Program-made: the position numbers and the translations under genes
Assembly (NCBI GenBank): GCA_943914745.1
Contig: CALUDF010000060.1
Location: 1 to 11,794 of the forward strand
Reading direction: 5' to 3'
Length of the DNA: 11,794 bases
From: an uncultured Bacteriovorax sp.
GTDB taxonomy: Bacteria; Bdellovibrionota; Bacteriovoracia; Bacteriovoracales; Bacteriovoracaceae
The notes under the pieces: model-generated
What the model was told of the DNA's origin: nothing
What the model saw: only the letters and a program-made list of their open reading frames with translations
Databases searched by the model: none
Shown: one piece after another, positions 7,215-11,794 of the stretch
How positions within the stretch are numbered: position 1 is the first letter of the stretch
How the letters are laid out: every line of letters starts with the position of its first letter

Positions 7215-8848
7215 TTTTTCTTTCTAATTATAAAGTCGCCAATGACCATATACTCCATAGAGTTTTTATCCATAAATCTTCTGGCATCACTCACTGTCTC
7301 TAAGATAGGTTCATCCATAATATTGAGTGAGGTGTTAAGCAGACAATAAAGGCCACTTTGATCACCAAACTTTTTAATGAGCCTGTAAAATTTTTCATTT
7401 TGCCCAATTCTCACCGTCTGCATCCTAGAAGTGCCATCAACATGCCCTACTTCTTTTAATACATCTTTAAATTCATTTTTAAGTTTGATGGCATAAGACA
7501 TATAGGGATTATCAAACCCCATTTCCACCTGAAAATAAAGGTGTGCCTTATCATGCAAGACTGAGCACCCATATGGGCGAAAGTCTTCGCGAAACTTAAT
7601 TGTTTTATTCAAATGATCTTTGAGTCCTGGAACATCTGGTCGTGAAAGAATGCTTCTATTGCCTAGCGCCCTCGGACCTGATTCACTTCTTCCCTGAAAC
7701 CAGGCAATAGTCTCACCTTTTAAAAGAAGATCAGCCGCCACTTTGCAAATATCATCAGAAAAAATCACTTCATAATCTTCATGGGTGAATTCTTTTAAAA
7801 TGACCTCTTTTTCTGGAATGGACTTCACGGCACCAAAATAGGCAGATTGCTCTTCAAAAGGAACAACTCGCCAAGAATCCGGCTCTTCCTTGAATTTTAA
7901 ATAATGGGCCAAACCAAAGCCAATGCATTCATCTCCAGGAAAAGGAGGAACATAAATTTTCTTAAAGCCTCCTTGGTAAAGAATGCGCGCATTATTGGTG
8001 CAATTAAGAGCGCATCCCCCAGTCAGGATGAGATTGTCATAATCAGGGAATTTGCTTTTGATCATGACAATAAGCTTTTCATAATCCTCTTCTAGTTTTT
8101 TCTGCACTGAAGAAGCCAGGGACTTAAACACTGAATGATCACATTTTTCCCATTCGCTTTTTGTTTTGCCTTTAAAGCGCTTCTCCCAAGGAATGCTTTC
8201 CTGAAAACTCATATGATTTTCATAAGCCTTTGCAGAAGAAAAAGGAGCAAGCCCCATGACTTTTCCAGAGGAGTGAGGGGAGTTAAAAATGAATTCTGAG
8301 ACTTTCTCATAACTGGCCCCAATGCGATTGCCGAAAGTATGGTCACCATGGATTTTAGACTTAGTGAACTTAATGGTTTCCTGAAAAACCAAAGAAAGGC
8401 TCACTCCATCCTGCAAGAAGACGGAGCACTCTTCATGCTCTCCCGGACTAATCTCATTGCCCGCCCCATCCATGACTAGGATAACAGATTTATCAAAGGG
8501 AGATAAGGCCAAGGCAGCATAGGCGTGACATAAATGATGAGTGACAAACTCTATTTCCGGATGACTTAAAAATCTATCCAAGTTTTCTTTTTTTAAGTAT
8601 TCATAAAAAGGGAAAAGTTGATTTTGAGTCTCTTCAATGACTTTAGGATGATGAACATCCCGATTTTCTCCAACCATGAGGTTAGACTCAGAGAGGTCTA
8701 AATATTTTAGAGCCAGCTCGGGCCATGCTCCAGAATTTTTTTTGCGATTGAGCCGCTCTGTTAAAAGAAGCTCCACTTTTTCTCCATCAATCAAACATAC
8801 CGAAGAATTGTATTTCGTCTTTCCCAGTCCCAAATACTGCTTTTTCAT
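7211..8848 (-). CDS. O-carbamoyltransferase, NodU/TobZ/CmcH family
   Basis: At 545 residues the protein is full length for this two-domain family, which uses carbamoyl phosphate and ATP to make carbamoyl-adenylate and then carbamoylates a hydroxyl group. In the N-terminal Kae1-like domain, HHLCHAY at 104-110 and DGAG at 127-130 hold the metal ligands (H104/H108 and D127 by analogy with TobZ). LTGGCALNC lies at 275-283, followed by PPFPGDECIGFG at 301-312. The C-terminal YrdC-like domain has QGRSESGPRALGNRSI at 385-400, FRPYG at 423-427 and a LLNTSLN segment at 503-509. AAGGTG just before the ATG is a reasonable ribosome site. The gene sits between the exporter and the tailoring enzymes, overlapping each neighbour by four bases. 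Known relatives decorate Nod factors, aminoglycosides and cephamycins, so a secreted carbamoylated sugar is the natural guess. Confidence 0.95.
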   Translation of the reverse strand: MKKQYLGLGKTKYNSSVCLIDGEKVELLLTERLNRKKNSGAWPELALKYLDLSESNLMVGENRDVHHPKVIEETQNQLFPFYEYLKKENLDRFLSHPEIEFVTHHLCHAYAALALSPFDKSVILVMDGAGNEISPGEHEECSVFLQDGVSLSLVFQETIKFTKSKIHGDHTFGNRIGASYEKVSEFIFNSPHSSGKVMGLAPFSSAKAYENHMSFQESIPWEKRFKGKTKSEWEKCDHSVFKSLASSVQKKLEEDYEKLIVMIKSKFPDYDNLILTGGCALNCTNNARILYQGGFKKIYVPPFPGDECIGFGLAHYLKFKEEPDSWRVVPFEEQSAYFGAVKSIPEKEVILKEFTHEDYEVIFSDDICKVAADLLLKGETIAWFQGRSESGPRALGNRSILSRPDVPGLKDHLNKTIKFREDFRPYGCSVLHDKAHLYFQVEMGFDNPYMSYAIKLKNEFKDVLKEVGHVDGTSRMQTVRIGQNEKFYRLIKKFGDQSGLYCLLNTSLNIMDEPILETVSDARRFMDKNSMEYMVIGDFIIRKKK

Positions 8849-9603
8849 GAGGCACCTTGCTGGTTATAAAAATCAACCCCTGCCGGCGTCGCCCCATCAT
8901 AGGCAATTCCTTTGGACTTTAAAACGATCACTCGGTTACAACATTTTCTTATTTCATCCATATTGTGGCTGACGATGACGACGGCCCCACAAAGAGAAAT
9001 TAAATGATGCAGTCTTTTCTCTAGCTTTTCAGTGAAAAACTGATCGGTCCCACCAAAAGCTTCATCTATCACTAATAAGTCTACTGGCCTTGAAGTCAAC
9101 AAAGAAAGATAGAGTCTTGATTTCATCCCACGACTATAATTTTTAAAAGGAGTGTCTATGAATTCTTTCAATTCACTAAAGTCAATTGACTCCTCTATTA
9201 ATGCCTCTTTCTCCTCTGCACCTAAATCAGTGTAGAGAAATTCCATCAACACTGCCGCATTCTCCCTGCCCGTCAGATCAGGATATAAGACGGCATTACT
9301 TTCAAAGATGGCCCGCGATTCACCGAAAATCTCCACATTTTTATTTTTGATGATTCCCGACAAATACCTGCACAAAGAAGTCTTTCCCACTCCATTTGTT
9401 CCCAAGATGCCGACAACTTCTCCTTTTCTGATTTCCAAATCGATATCTCTTAAAACAACCATCTGTTCTTTTTGCTTGAAAAAATAATCCAGCGGGTTTT
9501 TAACTAGCTCTACAAAAAAATCACGAGCTGTCCTTCCACGGTGATAAGTAGGCTCATAAGAAATAGTGAATTTTTTTAAGCGCAAAATGACATCTTTAGA
9601 CAT
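8845..9603 (-). CDS. ABC transporter ATPase, KpsT/TagH/Wzt-like, lacking a C-terminal glycan-binding domain
   Basis: The 252-residue protein is the ATP-binding subunit of an ABC-2 exporter. The Walker A is GTNGVGKTS at 68-76, the signature is YSRGMKSRL at 156-164, Walker B is LLVIDEAF at 176-183, a GGTD D-loop follows and the H-loop histidine is H213. The N-terminal EPTYHRGRTARDFF region, set before the P-loop, is usual in Wzt and TagH proteins. It stops soon after the nucleotide-binding domain, so it lacks the extra C-terminal domain with which some Wzt proteins recognise a capped O-antigen chain. It is therefore closer to the KpsT or TagH kind. It overlaps the permease by eight bases, with an AAGGA 11 bases before the ATG. 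It would power export of the locus product across the inner membrane. Confidence 0.95.
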   Translation of the reverse strand: MSKDVILRLKKFTISYEPTYHRGRTARDFFVELVKNPLDYFFKQKEQMVVLRDIDLEIRKGEVVGILGTNGVGKTSLCRYLSGIIKNKNVEIFGESRAIFESNAVLYPDLTGRENAAVLMEFLYTDLGAEEKEALIEESIDFSELKEFIDTPFKNYSRGMKSRLYLSLLTSRPVDLLVIDEAFGGTDQFFTEKLEKRLHHLISLCGAVVIVSHNMDEIRKCCNRVIVLKSKGIAYDGATPAGVDFYNQQGAS

Positions 9604-10357
9604 TGATATAAAAATCCTTCATTTTCTTTTTTATTAAAAGTGTTAGCAACCCACCAAGCGCCACAGTCAAAGACAGGCACACCAAAAGCTTCTTTGCCCA
9701 AAGTGTAAAATCCAGAGTGTGAATAGAGGCCTGGAATAGGCTGATCATCGGATAGAAAATATTTAAATTAAAAATCCACTGGTAAGCAGGATCGACATAA
9801 TCAATCGTGTAAAAAATAGGAGTCAGAAAAAAAGCTAAATTCATCACAAAGCTTGCGACAAACTGAATATCCCGGTAAAAAACGTGCAAGAAACTCACTA
9901 TAGCTGTCACCAAAAGGACAAAAGGTAAAAGCACAAAAGAATTAGCGATAAAAAGAAAAAGCTGGATTGGTGAAAGAGAAATAAGACCCAAGGCCAGCAA
10001 TCCAATCATGATCAAAACCGTGGCAATAAGGTAATTAAAAAAATTATCAAGAACCTGGCTCGCTACAATATTGAGAGGATTGAATTTAAAACCTAAAAGC
10101 AGCTCACGAGATGTCACCAGACAGCTAGCTAAATTAGTCACCGATTGGCTAATAAAAAACCAAGGCATAAGACCAGAAAGTAAAAAGGCTGGATAATCAT
10201 CGACGTTGATCTTCAAGATGGCCTTAAATACCAAGGCCTGCACAGAAAAATTGATAATAGGGTTGGCCACCACCCACAAGAAACCGGCCAAGGTTTTTCT
10301 GTACCTTGAGCGCATGTGATAGTAAGTAAGTTTTAAAATTCTCTTTATATGATTCAT
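9596..10357 (-). CDS. ABC-2 type transporter permease, Wzm/KpsM/TagG-like
   Basis: The 253-residue product is a membrane protein with about six hydrophobic segments. It has the family's amphipathic N-terminus, where RSRYRKTLAGFLWVVANP leads into the first membrane helix, and LTPIFYTIDYV near the end of the core. This is the permease that pairs with the following ATPase to move a lipid-linked or hydrophobic glycan to the periplasmic side. I prefer the ATG at 10357: it makes an ATGA overlap with the peptidase gene and has GGA five bases upstream. A second ATG at 10363 would add two residues and has no spaced ribosome site. The permease-ATPase pair directly after the HprK-like and peptidase genes suggests processing linked to export. 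Confidence 0.93.
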   Translation of the reverse strand: MNHIKRILKLTYYHMRSRYRKTLAGFLWVVANPIINFSVQALVFKAILKINVDDYPAFLLSGLMPWFFISQSVTNLASCLVTSRELLLGFKFNPLNIVASQVLDNFFNYLIATVLIMIGLLALGLISLSPIQLFLFIANSFVLLPFVLLVTAIVSFLHVFYRDIQFVASFVMNLAFFLTPIFYTIDYVDPAYQWIFNLNIFYPMISLFQASIHTLDFTLWAKKLLVCLSLTVALGGLLTLLIKKKMKDFYINV

Positions 10358-10665
10358 GACCATCCAAGAAGGATTTTACATTTTAGTAAAAAACCAATCT
10401 CATAATTAATGACCCTGCCTTTAACTTTATCAAATGAGAAAGGCACATCCTCTTTTTTATATTTTAAACTTTTAGTCGTGATGTCACCTTGACTGAAAAC
10501 CTTGTTCACTTTCCAGACGTAGTGGCACATCAACTTTTCCCCTTCTTCGTAGACAATAATGTCAAATCGCTCTAGGGAGTCCGCTTTAGCCCTTTCAAGC
10601 AAAAGCTCTGCTCCGACTGGAATCAAAGGCTCCATCGAGTCGCTTGCCACTTTATATTTTATCAC
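10354..10665 (-). CDS. Minimal S24/S26-family (signal peptidase I-like) protein, GTG start
   Basis: The product is 103 residues from a GTG at 10665. The short S26-like domain starts almost at once. SDSMEP at 8-13 carries the likely nucleophile S10, FDIIVYEEGE follows at 34-43, H48 lies in the position of the HRV histidine of SipW/Sec11-type peptidases, and SQGD at 58-61 resembles the TKGD box. There is no N-terminal membrane anchor; only the C-terminal GFLLKCKILLGW is hydrophobic. The GTG has GGAG seven bases upstream and overlaps the kinase-like gene by 14 bases. An ATG at 10704 would add 13 residues but overlap by 53 bases without a ribosome site. Proteins of this size occur beside HprK-like genes in peptide-modification and exopolysaccharide loci. 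It may cleave a precursor or a membrane partner; the activity is unproven. Confidence 0.8.
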   Translation of the reverse strand: MIKYKVASDSMEPLIPVGAELLLERAKADSLERFDIIVYEEGEKLMCHYVWKVNKVFSQGDITTKSLKYKKEDVPFSFDKVKGRVINYEIGFLLKCKILLGWS

Positions 10666-11695
10666 CCGACTTCTCCAGATACCTGATAATCTCTGCGGCT
10701 GCACTGGAAGGGTCTTTACCTAGCAGGAGTTTCATTTTTTTTGCCCTCAAAGAAAGGCAAAAAAAGGAGCTTAGTCGAGAAAAGAAAATGAAAGTCTTAA
10801 TAAAAAAATCTCTCGATCCCTTTTCCCAAAAGTACTCCAACACCATCGGCAGACCTATGCCAATAATTCCATGCTTAAAAAGTCCCGAGAAACTCTTAAG
10901 CCAACTAGCCTCTTTTAAAACTGACGATTTAAAATTATAACGAAAAGCCTCTATGAGCAGCACTCTCTTGAAACGCTTCTCGCTTTCTTCGACCCGACCA
11001 GGCAGTCCCTTAAGAGACACAAGCCACTTAAGTCCATACTGCCCTCTTTCCATGCTGTAGACATTTTTTTCTGGCTCAACAATATTAAGATCAAGTGGTT
11101 TATCATTTAAACCAATCTTGATGGGAAAAGGAGCGATTTGTCCTAGGTAGTCAACAAGCGGAATATCATCCGAGATAATTTTAAATCTCGAATCTTTCAA
11201 AAACTCCGTTAGAAGAGTGCTCTTCCCCCCCTTCATCGGCATCATGCAAACAACCGCAATGTCTTTATAAGAAACACTGAAGGCATGGAGCTTGTGGAGA
11301 CTGCCTAGATCAAGCAACTTTCCAACTCTGGAGAGAATGATCAAATAGGCCACCTCATGCATCTTGGAGAAGTTTCTTGAATAGAGGATTGCTGTCTCTT
11401 TTTCAAAATCCAAAATAGAAAGGAGCTCTCCATAGTAATCATTGTAGCGCAAAGATTCATGATCGTAACAAATGGAGTTCACTGTCTGCATTGAGGCGAC
11501 CATTTTAGGCACTTTCTCATAAGGAGGATCTTCTTCCTCTAAAACAAGCTCCATGTGAAAGCGCTGGTCCGCACGAGGTTCCATAATAAAATACGAGAAG
11601 TCCTTTTCTAGAACTTCAAGAATTTTTTCCCAGCGGGACTGAACCCTGAGTGTTATTCCATGAAAATTAAAATATCTTCGCTGCACCAACCACAC
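10652..11695 (-). CDS. HPr kinase/phosphorylase-like P-loop protein (HprK-related)
   Basis: The 347-residue product has an HprK-like core in the middle. LHAFSVSY lies at about 136-143, the P-loop-like MPMKGGKSTLL at 152-162, ISDD at 174-177, then a GQIAPFP segment at 185-191. The order (histidine region, GKST loop, SDD, then G..PFP) matches HprK-related kinases found in peptide and exopolysaccharide clusters rather than true HPr kinase, whose N-terminal domain is not evident. The first glycine of Walker A is replaced by M152. The C-terminal third is rich in Phe and Leu and basic residues. It could phosphorylate a peptide, a protein or the product itself; in some lasso-peptide loci an HprK homologue phosphorylates the precursor. 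The start is a GTG at 11695. A second GTG at 11686 has AAGG eight bases before it and may be the real start. It is the first gene of the run. Confidence 0.8.
   Translation of the reverse strand: MWLVQRRYFNFHGITLRVQSRWEKILEVLEKDFSYFIMEPRADQRFHMELVLEEEDPPYEKVPKMVASMQTVNSICYDHESLRYNDYYGELLSILDFEKETAILYSRNFSKMHEVAYLIILSRVGKLLDLGSLHKLHAFSVSYKDIAVVCMMPMKGGKSTLLTEFLKDSRFKIISDDIPLVDYLGQIAPFPIKIGLNDKPLDLNIVEPEKNVYSMERGQYGLKWLVSLKGLPGRVEESEKRFKRVLLIEAFRYNFKSSVLKEASWLKSFSGLFKHGIIGIGLPMVLEYFWEKGSRDFFIKTFIFFSRLSSFFCLSLRAKKMKLLLGKDPSSAAAEIIRYLEKSGDKI
10672..10675 (-). promoter_or_regulatory. Shine-Dalgarno that sets the GTG start of the S26-like gene
   Basis: The minus strand reads GGAG, then seven bases (AAGTCGG), then GTG. 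This is the strongest ribosome binding site near this gene. It lies inside the last codons of the kinase-like gene, and it argues for the 103-residue reading over the 116-residue reading from the ATG at 10704. Confidence 0.7.
10736..10765. repeat. A/T-rich inverted repeat within the kinase-like gene
   Basis: TTTTTTTGCC at 10736-10745 pairs perfectly with GGCAAAAAAA at 10756-10765 across a 10-base loop. Only three of the ten pairs are G-C, and no T tract follows the stem, so it is not a standard terminator. On the coding strand the right arm becomes part of a run of eight A bases in the codons for AKKM. It may affect translation or mRNA decay, or be chance. Confidence 0.45.
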
Positions 11696-11708
11696 CTTAT
11701 TTTTAAGG
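11695..11708 (-). promoter_or_regulatory. Short hairpin over the AAGG ribosome site of the first gene
   Basis: CCTTA at 11695-11699 and TAAGG at 11704-11708 can pair around four T bases. In the mRNA this would cover the AAGG just before the GTG at 11695. The stem is only five pairs, three of them A-T, so any control of translation is speculative. Confidence 0.25.
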
Positions 11709-11717
11709 ATTTTATCA
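11709..11717 (-). promoter_or_regulatory. Possible extended -10 promoter element for the operon
   Basis: The minus strand reads TGATAAAAT, an extended -10 with one mismatch to TGnTATAAT. Its predicted start would lie about 6 bases before the GTG at 11695 or 15 bases before the GTG at 11686; the second gives a more normal leader and fits the AAGG site. No good -35 hexamer is visible. It is the only intergenic promoter candidate upstream of the run that is within the window. Confidence 0.35.
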
Positions 11718-11731
11718 TTGGAAAGAGCGAA

Positions 11732-11737
11732 TATAAT
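11732..11737 (+). promoter_or_regulatory. Possible -10 of a divergent promoter
   Basis: The plus strand carries a perfect TATAAT about 16 bases before an ATG at 11754. The hexamer 17 bases upstream (ATTTTA) is a poor -35. If used, it would make 11696-11753 a divergent promoter region shared with the minus-strand operon. Confidence 0.3.
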
Positions 11738-11753
11738 AGAGTTAAATTACACT

Positions 11754-11794
11754 ATGAGATTTTTCCAGAAACTGATCTATAGTTCATGCTATTT
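11754..11794 (+). CDS. Possible start of a divergent gene (cut by window edge)
   Basis: An ATG on the plus strand opens a frame that runs to the window edge without a stop, starting MRFFQKLIYSSC. A basic residue followed by hydrophobic residues could be the start of a signal peptide. There is no clear Shine-Dalgarno, and 13 codons prove nothing. It is listed because a TATAAT lies in front of it and the minus-strand operon begins nearby in the other direction. Confidence 0.25.
   Translation, partial: MRFFQKLIYSSCY

Noticed and set aside
8676..8972. Plus-strand frame of 98 codons across the carbamoyltransferase/ATPase junction
   Set aside because: It is antisense to two strong genes, and its translation shows no recognisable domain or signal.
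10374..10391. TTTTAC / GTAAAA inverted repeat near the end of the S26-like gene
   Set aside because: Six pairs, mostly A-T, inside coding sequence; too weak for a terminator and likely chance.
10644..10940. Plus-strand frame of 98 codons opposite the end of the HprK-like gene
   Set aside because: It is antisense to two supported genes and shows no motif or ribosome site.
1..11794. CRISPR array, tRNA, rRNA, transposase or insertion sequence
   Set aside because: No regularly spaced repeats, cloverleaf-like sequence, rRNA segment or transposase-like protein was seen on either strand. The duplication of radical SAM genes B and C is an old paralogy, not a mobile repeat.

Overview
The window is A+T-rich by eye and densely coded. 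Every convincing gene lies on the minus strand. A Gram-negative host is suggested by a heptosyltransferase-like GT9 glycosyltransferase and a Wzm/Wzt-type ABC-2 exporter. The base composition and gene style would suit a Bdellovibrionota-type (Bacteriovorax-like) bacterium, but nothing here fixes the taxon, so this is only a guess.

Read in the direction of transcription (high to low coordinates), the layout is as follows. A short intergenic region (11696-11794) holds possible divergent promoters. It is followed by an HPr-kinase-like P-loop protein (10652-11695) and a very small S24/S26-type peptidase with a GTG start (10354-10665). Next come an ABC-2 permease (9596-10357), its ATPase (8845-9603) and a NodU/TobZ-type O-carbamoyltransferase (7211-8848). 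Radical SAM enzyme D (6135-7214), a family 2 glycosyltransferase (5419-6138) and a family 9 glycosyltransferase (4524-5438) follow. The run ends with two tandem paralogous radical SAM enzymes C and B (3470-4531, 2404-3462), a Cys-cluster methyltransferase (1605-2435) and radical SAM enzyme A (754-1608). After a 21-base gap comes a membrane di-iron fatty-acid hydroxylase/sterol desaturase (1-732, cut by the window edge).

From 11695 to 754 the genes overlap or are at most 7 bases apart, so the set is almost certainly one polycistronic operon with translational coupling. No terminator is visible inside it. The hydroxylase is probably the last gene in view.

Taken together, the genes suggest a secreted or surface small molecule, glycolipid or modified peptide. 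It would be built with two glycosyl transfers, edited by four radical SAM enzymes, methylated and O-carbamoylated, possibly carried on a hydroxylated lipid, and exported by a dedicated ABC-2 transporter. The HprK-like protein plus mini S26 peptidase pair is known from several peptide-modification and exopolysaccharide loci. It leaves open whether the scaffold is a peptide, but no precursor peptide gene is visible. There are no nucleotide-sugar synthesis genes, no polymerase and no initiating sugar-phosphate transferase in the window. I do not recognise the whole combination as a described pathway.
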